Part shown: positions 35,488 through 44,012 of the stretch, piece by piece | Layout: each line of letters opens with the position of its first letter | Numbering within the stretch: position 1 is the stretch's first letter | Source: Streptomyces sp. MNU76 | GTDB taxonomy: Bacteria; Actinomycetota; Actinomycetes; Streptomycetales; Streptomycetaceae | DNA: 64,000 bases | Assembly (NCBI RefSeq): GCF_020982545.1 | Contig: NZ_JAJKLK010000001.1 | Span: 310,001-374,000, forward strand | Direction: 5' to 3' | Made by a program: the position numbers and the translations under genes | The notes under the pieces: generated by a model | Seen by the model: only the letters and a program-made list of their open reading frames with translations | Told to the model about the DNA's origin: nothing | The model's database searches: none

Positions 35488-36741
35488 ATGCACATCCTCA
35501 TGATCGAATGCAACCCGAACGGCATGGCCGGTATCGCGAACGCTCTCGACCTCGGCCACGACGTCACCCTCGTCTCGGTCGACCCCGACTTCTACCTCGC
35601 CGTCTCCCCGCTCACCGAGGCCGCCTACGCGCACCCCAACTGCCGGGTCGTCAAGAGCGAGAAGGCTTTCTCCATCGAGGAGCTGACCTCCCTGGCCCGC
35701 GAGGTGCACGCCGAGCGTCCGGTGCACGGCGTGACCACGTACAGCGAGTACCACACCGTCCACACCGCCGCCGTCGCCGAGGCGCTGGGCCTGCCCGGGA
35801 TGAGCGTCGACGGTGCCCGCAACGCCCGCCACAAGCACCTCACCCGTCTCACCCTCGACGGCAAGGGCATCCGGCAGCCGCGCTTCGCGCACGTCTCGGA
35901 CCCGACGAAGGTCGAGGCGGCCGTCCGCGAGATCGGCTTCCCCTGCGTGGTCAAGCCGTCCGACGGCACCGCCAGCCTGCACGTCCTGCACCTGAAGGAC
36001 GAGGACGACCTGACCGCCTACCTCGCCGAGCTGGCTGAGGTCGTCGACTACGGACGCGGCGTCGTCCGTATCCCCGACATCCTGATCGAGGAGTTCGTCA
36101 CCGGTGAGCTGATCTCCGTCGAGTCGTGCGTGCTCGGCAAGGGCGAGGTCGTCAACCTCGGTCTGACCGACCGCCCGCTGAGCGGCTTCCCGCACTTCAT
36201 CGAGATGGGCGCCACCTACTTCACCGGACACCCGCTCCAGGACGAGCTGTTCGAGATGACCACCAAGGTCCTGAACGAGCTGGGCGTCGACTTCGGCTTC
36301 ATCCACACCGAGTTCCTGCTGGGCCCCGACGGCCCGGTGCTGTGCGAGGTCAACGGCCGGCTCATCGGCGGCATCGTGCCGAGCCTGATGCGGATCAGCT
36401 CCGGTGTCGACGCCTACCTGGAGGTCATCCGCCAGGCCCTCGGCGAGCGCCCCGAACTGCCCTTCCCCGGCGAGACCATCGCGGGCGGCCACTGGTTCGG
36501 CTCCCCGGTCGCCGGCACGGTCGAGTCCATCGGCTTCGACGGCCTGAAGGACCTGCCCGGCTTCCACAGCGCCCTCGCCTACAAGAAGCCCGGCGTCGAG
36601 GTCAGCCGTCTCTCCAAGAGCAACTTCGACTGGATCGGCCACGTCATCTTCACCGGCGCCGACCGCGACGAGGTCAACAAGCGCAACGAGGAGGCCCTGG
36701 ACGCCATCGACCTGCGCCTGAAGGTCGAGGTGGCCCGATGA
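35488..36741 (+). CDS. ATP-grasp amino acid ligase
   Basis: 417 residues after a 33-base gap with AAGGAGT as ribosome site. The N-terminal Rossmann-like part starts MHILMIECNPNGMAGIANAL. ATP-grasp elements follow: ARHKHLTRLTLDGKGIRQPRF, FPCVVKPSDGTASLHV, ILIEEFVTGELISVES, and the Mg2+-binding FIHTEFLLGPDGPVLCEVNGRLIGG. These enzymes join a carboxylate to an amine through an acyl phosphate, often making dipeptides. In this operon it probably couples the released amino acid to another amino acid or acid, replacing an NRPS. It is coupled by ATGA to the amidohydrolase gene. Confidence 0.9.
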   Translation: MHILMIECNPNGMAGIANALDLGHDVTLVSVDPDFYLAVSPLTEAAYAHPNCRVVKSEKAFSIEELTSLAREVHAERPVHGVTTYSEYHTVHTAAVAEALGLPGMSVDGARNARHKHLTRLTLDGKGIRQPRFAHVSDPTKVEAAVREIGFPCVVKPSDGTASLHVLHLKDEDDLTAYLAELAEVVDYGRGVVRIPDILIEEFVTGELISVESCVLGKGEVVNLGLTDRPLSGFPHFIEMGATYFTGHPLQDELFEMTTKVLNELGVDFGFIHTEFLLGPDGPVLCEVNGRLIGGIVPSLMRISSGVDAYLEVIRQALGERPELPFPGETIAGGHWFGSPVAGTVESIGFDGLKDLPGFHSALAYKKPGVEVSRLSKSNFDWIGHVIFTGADRDEVNKRNEEALDAIDLRLKVEVAR

Positions 36742-38110
36742 GCGAGGCCGTACGCGGCCGGGCCGTACGCGGCGAGGCCGCACGCGGCAAGGAGGGACCG
36801 GTCACCCTGCGCGGGGTGGCCGTCCCGGCCCTCGACCCCGAGGCGCTGTACGACGTCACCACGGAGAACGGCGTCTTCGCGGCCTTCACCAGGACCGGCC
36901 CCCGGCAGGGCGGTGAGCGCGAGCTCTGGCCCGGCTACACCGAGACCCACGCCCATGTCTCGCTCCCCGCGAACTGGGACGACACGGTCGAGGACCCCCG
37001 GATCGTGGCCCTCCAGTACCTCTACCACGGGGTCACCCACGTCGTGGACATGTTCGGTTTCCCGCTGGTCGCCGACGCCTGGGCGACCGGCCGGGAGGCC
37101 TCCCCGTGGCCGTACCCGGAGATGGTGCACTGCGGCTACGCGGTGACGGCGACGACCGACGCGGCCGGCCGCACCGGCCACGGCGTCGAGTTCCCGGCCC
37201 CGGTGTACATGCTGGCCGTCGAGTCCGACCTCGACCACGCCCTGCGCGCCAACGCCGAACGTGGCGGCACCTTCCTGAAGGTGATGTTCACCGACGGTAC
37301 CGAACAGCCCGGCAGCCCGGTCCGCTTCTCCCGCCTCTCGGAGCGGGTCCTCAGCTTCACCGCCCGCATGGCGCGGGAACGCGGCGTCACGGCGGTCATC
37401 GACTGCAACACCCTCCAGGAGACCCGCTGGGCGTACGGGTGCGGCTTCCGCCTCTTCGCCCACACCGTGCGCGACCGCACCCTCGACGAGATCGACTGGA
37501 AGGAGTTCGAGGGGGCGCGGTTCGTGTCCACCCTGGCCGGCCTCCGCCCGATGATCATGACGGGCGAGGAGTTCCTGACCGAATACTCCCGCGAGGGCTT
37601 CGCCGAGACCCAGGACGTCCGCAACCTCGACTTCGTCCAGGGCATCGAGAAGCCGTACGGCATCGAGTACGGCGTCCAGGAGACCCGCACCGCCGCCCTC
37701 GCCGACATGCGCCGCAACGCCCTCGCCGCCCTCGGCCGGGGCGATCTGCTGGTCGGCACCGACTCCGGCAACACCGGCGCCTACCACGGCTACTCCCTGC
37801 TCAGCGAGCTGGACCTGCTGCGCGGCGACGACGCCTCCCTGGACGGGATGCTGCGCCACCAGGCCACGGTCGGCGGCCGCCGCTACTTCGCCGAGCTGAG
37901 CGGCGACACGACGGGCGAGCACCCCCTGAGCGTGGGCGCCCCCGCCACGTACAACCTCCTCCACCCCTCGGCCCCGACCGCCCGCTCTCGGCCCTGCCCG
38001 TCCGCACGGTCGTCCGGGGCACGGAGATCGACCGCCCGGCGCTGGCCCGCGAGATCGCGGACCTCCGGGCGGGCACCGCCACCACCGACCTGAAGGGAAC
38101 GGCCGCGTGA
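36738..38110 (+). CDS. Amidohydrolase family protein (3' frameshift in this sequence)
   Basis: ATG 36738 overlaps the ligase stop. The metal motif GYTETHAHVSLP, a TWD/VTHVVDMFGF turn and the final DLLVGTDSGNTGAYHGYSLLSELDLL are those of cyclic amidohydrolases. The frame reads to a stop at 38093, but the expected end (LSALPVRTVVRGTEID...) is in another frame and stops at 38110 with GTGA coupling to the transporter. Adding one C to the CCCC run near 37970 joins them and gives about 457 residues. The N-terminus has degenerate repeats of GTACGCGGC. It may cyclise, hydrolyse or trim the pathway product; the substrate is unknown. Confidence 0.85.
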
Positions 38111-39333
38111 CCATCGAACGCAGGCGGGCGCTGATCGGCGTGAACGCCGGCATCTTCCTCGCCCACATCGGGAACTTCATCTGGTTCCCCGTCCTCGTCG
38201 CCTCCCTCGGCGGCACCGACAGCGGCTTCTGGGCCGGCGTCGTGATGTGCATGACCTACGTGGGCCGCCTCGCCGCGACGTTCTTCTACGAGGGGGTCGC
38301 GGCCCGGATCGGCATCCGGGGCGCGGTGTTCGCGGGCACCGCGACGGAGGCGGTGGCCCTGTTCCTGATGGGCTTCGGCGACGGCGTCGTCGTCTACTCG
38401 GTGCTCGCCTTCCTCATCGGCCTCGGCTCCGGCACGGCCTTCCCCGGCCTGAAGAACATCCTCGTCTCGTACCCCGACGACGAGCGCCCGAAGGCCTTCT
38501 CGACCTTCCAGATGTCCGCGCAGGTGGGCCTCTTCGGCGGCGCGCTGGTCGGTGGTCTGCTGGCGGACGTCGACCTGCGCACCCTCTTCTCCGTCGTCTT
38601 CGCCATCTTCATCGGCTTCTGCCTGGCGTCCTCGGCGTTCATCCCGAGGGACGGGTTCGGTGCGGCCCCCGCGACGGACCAGGCCAAGCCTCCGTTGCTG
38701 AGCACGGCCGTCTTCAAGGCCATCGAGGTGCGCGGTGCCACCCGCTACTTCCTCCTCTCGGCCGTCTTCTGGTTCCTCTCCATCGGCTTCATGGTCGGCA
38801 TCCCGCTGCACATGGAGGAGTACGCGTCCGGGTGGGCGCCGTCGGCCCCCTTCTGGATCACGGGGCTGACGGTGCTGGTGCTCCAGTACCCCCTGTTCAA
38901 GTTCCTGATCAAGCACCTGCGCCCGGGGGCCGTGATGGCGCTCGGTCTGGCGGGCATGACGGTCGCCTTCACCGCGTTCGGCGCGGGCCGAACGGTCCCC
39001 TGGGTGGTCGTGGGCTGCCTCACCGTGGTGCTGGGCGAGATCCTCTTCGTCCCCTCCTTCGACATCTGGGTCGCCCGCAAGGTCCCGGCGGACCGCCTCG
39101 CCAAGGCCATGGGCGCGATGCACTTCTTCCGTAGCGCCGGCAACATGATCGGCTCCCTGCTGGCGGGCATCCTCTTCGACCTGGCCCTGTCCTGGGACGT
39201 CCCGGGCGCGAACTGGTACATCGCCGCGCTGATCGCCGCCGGGTGCGCCGCGATCTGTCTGTTCAGCGGGGATGAGGGTACGGCTGCCGCCGTCGAGGCC
39301 GCGGAGGAGGAGCGGGAGGGGGCTGCGGCGTAG
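38107..39333 (+). CDS. Major facilitator superfamily transporter
   Basis: 408 residues from GTG 38107, coupled to the amidohydrolase. Twelve hydrophobic helices are seen. The loop 2-3 region is GRLAATFFYEGVAARIGIRGAVF, and YPDDERPKAFSTFQMSAQVG lies between helices 4 and 5. A long hydrophilic middle loop (FIPRDGFGAAPATDQAK) splits the two six-helix halves; the C-terminus is Ala/Glu-rich. As the last gene of the AmCP operon it most likely exports the end product and gives self-protection. Drug class cannot be predicted. Confidence 0.92.
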   Translation: MTIERRRALIGVNAGIFLAHIGNFIWFPVLVASLGGTDSGFWAGVVMCMTYVGRLAATFFYEGVAARIGIRGAVFAGTATEAVALFLMGFGDGVVVYSVLAFLIGLGSGTAFPGLKNILVSYPDDERPKAFSTFQMSAQVGLFGGALVGGLLADVDLRTLFSVVFAIFIGFCLASSAFIPRDGFGAAPATDQAKPPLLSTAVFKAIEVRGATRYFLLSAVFWFLSIGFMVGIPLHMEEYASGWAPSAPFWITGLTVLVLQYPLFKFLIKHLRPGAVMALGLAGMTVAFTAFGAGRTVPWVVVGCLTVVLGEILFVPSFDIWVARKVPADRLAKAMGAMHFFRSAGNMIGSLLAGILFDLALSWDVPGANWYIAALIAAGCAAICLFSGDEGTAAAVEAAEEEREGAAA

Positions 39334-39386
39334 GGGCGCCGCATAGCTCGGGGGTGCCTGCTTCGTTGGCGGCTGCGGGCGCGTGG

Positions 39387-39496
39387 GGCTTCTCGCGCAG
39401 TTCCCCGCGCCCCTAAAAGACCAGGCCCCTGCGGGCCTGAAATGCACGGGGCGCAGCCCCGGCTTTTCAGGGGCGCGGGGAACTGCGCGAGAAGCC
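39387..39496. repeat. Dispersed Streptomyces repeat, perfect 28-base inverted pair
   Basis: The left arm at 39387-39414 contains CTTCTCGCGCAGTTCCCCG and the right arm at 39469-39496 is its exact complement, AGGGGCGCGGGGAACTGCGC plus GAGAAGCC. The 54-base loop contains smaller stems. It follows the last gene of the AmCP operon, so it can serve as terminator and marks the operon's end. Confidence 0.85.
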
Positions 39497-39566
39497 GCAC
39501 CGGGCCGCACCCGCCAACGAAACAGTCGGCCCCCACCCACCAGGCGCCCCGGCCCCAAATATCGCG

Positions 39567-39583
39567 GTGGGATGAAATCCCAC
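39567..39583. promoter_or_regulatory. Palindromic operator candidate upstream of ABC exporter
   Basis: GTGGGAT-GAA-ATCCCAC is a perfect 7-bp inverted repeat with a 3-base centre, 52 bases before the exporter GTG. The size suits a dimeric repressor. No regulator gene is adjacent. Confidence 0.5.
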
Positions 39584-39634
39584 TCCCGCCGTGTTGGTCA
39601 CTTGCGGAGACCAGGACGAACGGAGGGCACCGGC

Positions 39635-42600
39635 GTGGCAGCGCAACAGGGGGGCGACCGAGGTTGGGCGCGCAGACTGGCCGGATACGCCTGGCGGTAC
39701 CCCAAGGACGTGGTCCTCGCTCTCGGCTCGTCCCTGGCCGGTATGGCCGTGATGGCGCTGGTCCCCCTGATCACCAAGGTGATCATCGATGACGTGATCG
39801 GGGACAAGACCCGGGACATGACCCCCTGGGCGGCGGCCCTGATCGGCGCCGCCTTCCTCGTGTACGTCTTCACCTACATCCGGCGCTACTACGGCGGCCG
39901 CCTCGCCCTCGACGTCCAGCACGACCTGCGGACCGAGATGTTCGGCACGATCACCGCCCTCGACGGCCGCCGCCAGGACGAGCTGTCCACCGGCCAGGTC
40001 GTCGGCCGCGCCACCAGCGACCTCCAGCTGATCCAGAGCCTGCTCTTCATGCTGCCGATGACCATCGGCAACCTCCTGCTGTTCCTGATCTCCCTCGTGA
40101 TCATGGCCTGGCTGTCCGTTCCGCTCACCCTGGTCGCGATCGCCGTCGCCCCCGCCCTGTGGTGGATCGCCCGGCGCAGCCGCACCAAGCTGCACCCCGC
40201 CACCTGGTACGCCCAGGCCCAGGCCGCCGCCGTCGCGGGCGTGGTCGACGGCGCCGTCAGCGGCGTACGCGTGGTGAAGGGGTTCGGGCAGGAGGAGCAG
40301 GAGACCGGCAAGCTCCGGGAGGTCGGGCGGCGGCTGTTCGCCGGGCGGCTGCGCACCATCCGGTTCAATTCCCGGTACACCCCCGCCCTCCAGGCCGTCC
40401 CCGCCCTCGGCCAGGTCGCCATGCTGGCGCTCGGCGGCTGGCTGGCCGTCCGGGGCCACATCACGCTCGGTACGTTCGTCGCCTTCTCCACGTACCTGGC
40501 CCAGTTGGTCGGCCCGGTCCGCATGCTCGCCATGGTCCTCACCGTCGGCCAGCAGGCCCGCGCCGGCACGGAACGCGTCCTGGAGCTGATCGACACCGAG
40601 CCGACGCTCGCGGACGGCACGAAGACCCTCCCCGCCGACGCGCCCGCGACCGTCGAGTTCGACGACGTGTCCTTCGGCTATGAGGACGCCTCCGGCAAGA
40701 TCCGCCCCGTCCTCGACGGCCTCAGCTTCGAGATCCGGCCCGGCGAGACCCTAGCCGTCGTCGGCTCCTCCGGCTCCGGCAAGTCGACCGTCTCGCTCCT
40801 GCTGCCGCGCTTCTACGACGTGACGCGCGGCGCCGTCCTCATCGGCGGCCACGACGTCCGCGAACTCACCCTCGACTCGCTGCGCGCCGCGATCGGCCTG
40901 GTCCCCGAGGACTCCTTCCTCTTCTCCGACACGGTCCGCGCCAACATCGCGTACGGCCGCCCGGACGCCACCGACGAGCAGATCCGGACGGCCGCCCGCG
41001 CCGCCCAGGCGGACCGTTTCATCGCCGAGCTGCCCGACGGCTACGCCACCAAGGTCGGCGAGCACGGCCTCACCCTCTCCGGCGGCCAGCGCCAGCGGGT
41101 CGCCCTCGCCCGCGCGATCCTCACCGACCCGCGCCTGCTCGTCCTCGACGACGCGACCTCGGCGGTCGACGCCCGCGTGGAGCACGAGATCCACGAGGCG
41201 CTCAAGCACGTCATGGAGGGCCGCACGACCCTCCTCATCGCCCACCGCCGCTCCACCCTCGGTCTCGCCGACCGCATCGCCGTCCTCGACGACGGCCGCC
41301 TCGCCGACCTGGGCACCCACGAGGAGCTGGAGCGCCGCTCCGCCCTCTACCGCAGGCTGCTCACCGACCCCGACGAACTGGGCGGCGTCTCGCCCGGCCA
41401 CACCCCGCCGACCTCGCTCACCGAGGCCGAGGACATCACCGTCCGCGACTCGATACGGGACGAGCTGGACGCCGAGTTCGACGCCGAGCGCGGCATCACC
41501 CCCCGGCTGTGGACGGGCGACCGGGAGCCCGGGACACCGCCTTCGACGGCACCCCCCACCCCCGAACTCCTCGCCCAGGTGGAGGCGCTGCCCCCGGCGA
41601 CCGACACCCCCGGCATCGACGAGGCCCGCGCGGTCGCACCGGAGGAGTCGTACGGCCTGAAGCGGTTGCTGCGCGGCTTCGGCACGGCCCTCGCCCTCAG
41701 CCTCGCCCTGGTCGCCGTCGACGCGGGCATGGGTCTGCTGCTGCCGGTGCTGATCCGGCACGGGATCGACGACGGTGTCTCGCAGGCGGCCCTCGGCGCG
41801 GTCTGGGCCGCGTCGCTGCTCGGGCTGGTCGCGGTCCTCGCGCAGTGGGTGGCGCAGATCGGCGAGATGCGGATGACCGGCCGTACCGGCGAACGCGTCC
41901 TCTATTCCCTCCGTCTGAAGATCTTCGCCCAGCTCCAGCGCCTCGGACTCGACTACTACGAGCGGGAGTTGACCGGCCGGATCATGACGCGGATGACGAC
42001 CGACGTCGACGCGCTCTCGACCTTCCTGCAGACCGGACTGGTCACCGCGTTCGTCTCCGTCGTCACCTTCTTCGGGATCATGGTCGCCCTGGTCGTGATC
42101 GACGTACAGCTCGCCCTCGTCGTCTTCGCCACGCTTCCGCCGCTGATCGTCGGCACGGTCTTCTTCCGCCGGGCGAGCGTGAAGGCGTACGAGCTGGCCC
42201 GTGAGCGGGTGTCCGTGGTCAACGCGGACCTCCAGGAGTCGGTGGCCGGGCTGCGGATCGTGCAGGCGTTCCGCGGCGAGCGCGCGGGCGGCGAGCGCTT
42301 CGCGGCCGACAGCGACAGCTACCGCCGGGCCCGTGTCCACGGCCAGTGGCTGATCTCGGTCTACTTCCCGTTCGTGCAGTTCCTGTCCTCGGCCGCGGCG
42401 GCCGCCGTCCTGGTCGTCGGCGCCCACCGGGTCGACGCGGGCACCCTCACCACCGGCGCCCTGGTCGCCTACCTCCTCTACATCGACCTCTTCTTCGCCC
42501 CCGTCCAGCAGCTCTCCCAGGTCTTCGACGGCTACCAGCAGGCCACCGTCTCCCTGGGCCGCATCCAGGAACTCCTCCAGGAGCCGACCTCGACGAAGGC

Positions 42601-43384
42601 GGCCCCCGCACCCCTGGAGGTGCTCTCCCTGCGCGGTGAGATCGCCTTCGAGGACGTGGACTTCGCGTACGGGGCCGCCATCGACGGGGAAGCGGCCCTC
42701 AGCGGTGTGAGGCTCACCGTCCCCGCCGGACAGACCGTCGCCTTCGTCGGCGAGACCGGCGCCGGCAAGTCCACGCTGGTCAAACTGGTCGCCCGCTTCT
42801 ACGACCCCACCGGTGGCCGGGTCACGGTCGACGGCACCGACCTGCGCGACCTCGACCTCACCTCGTACCGGCACCGGCTCGGCGTCGTCCCGCAGGAGGC
42901 GTACCTCTTCCAGGGCACGATCCGGGACGCCATCGCCTACGGCCGCCCCGAGGCCACCGACGCCGAGGTGGAGGCCGCCGCCCGTGCCGTCGGCGCCCAC
43001 GACATGATCGCCACGCTCGACGGCGGCTATCTGCACGAGGTCGCCGAACGCGGCCGCAACCTCTCCGCCGGACAGCGCCAGCTGATCGCGCTGGCCCGCG
43101 CGGAGCTGGTGAACCCCGACATCCTGCTCCTCGACGAGGCGACGGCGGCCCTGGACCTGGCCACCGAGGCGCAGGTCAACCAGGCCACCGACCGCCTCGC
43201 CGGCCGCCGTACGACCCTGGTCGTGGCCCACCGCCTCACCACGGCCGCCCGCGCCGACCGCGTCGTCGTGATGGACCACGGCCGGGTCGTCGAGGACGGC
43301 ACCCACGACGAACTGCTGGCCCGCGACGGCCGGTACGCCGCCCTCTGGCGGACCTTCGTGGGCGAGCCGGCGCTGCGGTCATAA
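39635..43384 (+). CDS. Fused heterodimer-type ABC exporter (two TMD-NBD halves)
   Basis: The GTG at 39635 with GGAGG eight bases upstream gives 1249 residues. Order: TMD1 (about 15-330), NBD1 (P-loop SSGSGKST near residue 380; LSGGQRQR), a charged linker, TMD2 (about 690-1000), NBD2 (P-loop ETGAGKST near 1042; LSAGQRQL). NBD1 has Asp in place of the catalytic Glu after Walker B (LVLDDATSAVD), while NBD2 has the canonical LLLDEATAALD. One degenerate and one active ATP site is typical of heterodimeric multidrug or lipid exporters such as TM287/288; here both halves are one chain. It belongs to its own transcription unit, flanked by a repeat and a hairpin. Confidence 0.94.
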   Translation: MAAQQGGDRGWARRLAGYAWRYPKDVVLALGSSLAGMAVMALVPLITKVIIDDVIGDKTRDMTPWAAALIGAAFLVYVFTYIRRYYGGRLALDVQHDLRTEMFGTITALDGRRQDELSTGQVVGRATSDLQLIQSLLFMLPMTIGNLLLFLISLVIMAWLSVPLTLVAIAVAPALWWIARRSRTKLHPATWYAQAQAAAVAGVVDGAVSGVRVVKGFGQEEQETGKLREVGRRLFAGRLRTIRFNSRYTPALQAVPALGQVAMLALGGWLAVRGHITLGTFVAFSTYLAQLVGPVRMLAMVLTVGQQARAGTERVLELIDTEPTLADGTKTLPADAPATVEFDDVSFGYEDASGKIRPVLDGLSFEIRPGETLAVVGSSGSGKSTVSLLLPRFYDVTRGAVLIGGHDVRELTLDSLRAAIGLVPEDSFLFSDTVRANIAYGRPDATDEQIRTAARAAQADRFIAELPDGYATKVGEHGLTLSGGQRQRVALARAILTDPRLLVLDDATSAVDARVEHEIHEALKHVMEGRTTLLIAHRRSTLGLADRIAVLDDGRLADLGTHEELERRSALYRRLLTDPDELGGVSPGHTPPTSLTEAEDITVRDSIRDELDAEFDAERGITPRLWTGDREPGTPPSTAPPTPELLAQVEALPPATDTPGIDEARAVAPEESYGLKRLLRGFGTALALSLALVAVDAGMGLLLPVLIRHGIDDGVSQAALGAVWAASLLGLVAVLAQWVAQIGEMRMTGRTGERVLYSLRLKIFAQLQRLGLDYYERELTGRIMTRMTTDVDALSTFLQTGLVTAFVSVVTFFGIMVALVVIDVQLALVVFATLPPLIVGTVFFRRASVKAYELARERVSVVNADLQESVAGLRIVQAFRGERAGGERFAADSDSYRRARVHGQWLISVYFPFVQFLSSAAAAAVLVVGAHRVDAGTLTTGALVAYLLYIDLFFAPVQQLSQVFDGYQQATVSLGRIQELLQEPTSTKAAPAPLEVLSLRGEIAFEDVDFAYGAAIDGEAALSGVRLTVPAGQTVAFVGETGAGKSTLVKLVARFYDPTGGRVTVDGTDLRDLDLTSYRHRLGVVPQEAYLFQGTIRDAIAYGRPEATDAEVEAAARAVGAHDMIATLDGGYLHEVAERGRNLSAGQRQLIALARAELVNPDILLLDEATAALDLATEAQVNQATDRLAGRRTTLVVAHRLTTAARADRVVVMDHGRVVEDGTHDELLARDGRYAALWRTFVGEPALRS

Positions 43385-43404
43385 CTGCGGCCACAGGGGA
43401 CCTT

Positions 43405-43421
43405 CGGGGCGTTTCGCCCCG
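43405..43421 (+). terminator. Hairpin after ABC exporter
   Basis: CGGGGCG-TTT-CGCCCCG is a perfect 7-bp GC stem 21 bases after the stop codon. Confidence 0.7.
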
Positions 43422-43491
43422 CGCGCGCAACCGTTCGACGGGGGGCGTGCGTCCGTACATCAGTACGGCCATGTGACGGGAGGGGCAGCGA

Positions 43492-43872
43492 GTGAGCAGG
43501 CGGGGGACGTGTCGGCCGACGGCGCTCGTGCTGGCCGTACTGACGATCGCCGGTCTGCTGACCCTGGCGGGCCCGGCGGCGAGCGCCGAGGCCGCCGCCG
43601 CGTCGTGCCCCGGGCGCAAGGTGCGGACACTGACCTCCGACGCCGGCACCGTGCGGGTCTACCGCAGGGGCAGCCGCTACGTCTGCGCCGTCCTCGTGCC
43701 CAGGAAGCAGGCCGGCAAGGGCACCATCCGCATCCGGGCCCGGGGCGGCCGGTGGGTCCTCAACAAGAAGCGCCCCGCCGGCCCCGTGACGGTCCACGCC
43801 GGCCGCCGCGCCGTACGGATCAAGGCCCGCGCCGGCGGCGAGACCTTCGACTCGGGCTGGATCCTGCGGTGA
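43492..43872 (+). CDS. Small secreted hypothetical protein
   Basis: 126 residues from GTG 43492 with GGGAGGGGCAG as ribosome site. A signal peptide (LVLAVLTIAGLLTLAGPAASAEA) precedes a basic 95-residue mature part containing only two Cys (SCPGRKVRTL and RYVCAVLV), which could form one disulfide. The rest is a beta-rich, Lys/Arg-rich sequence (GTIRIRARGGRWVLNKKR, VRIKARAGGETFDSGWIL). I do not recognise the family. Likely an extracellular or cell-wall protein. Confidence 0.75.
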   Translation: MSRRGTCRPTALVLAVLTIAGLLTLAGPAASAEAAAASCPGRKVRTLTSDAGTVRVYRRGSRYVCAVLVPRKQAGKGTIRIRARGGRWVLNKKRPAGPVTVHAGRRAVRIKARAGGETFDSGWILR

Positions 43873-44012
43873 ACCCCCCCGGGGGCACAGGGTTTTCCCT
43901 ATCGCTCCCATCTGCGGTCGAGAGCAGTCCAGTTGGCCCCTTTCTTCCCTGGTGCCCCGGCACTCGCTCCGATAGCTTCCGGCGCACAGCCGCTGCATAG
44001 GGGAGAGAACGC

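Noticed and set aside
40751..43306. 851-codon minus-strand frame under the ABC exporter
   Set aside because: Long antisense frames are common in GC-rich genes; it is Asp/Gly/Val/Gln-rich with no motifs.
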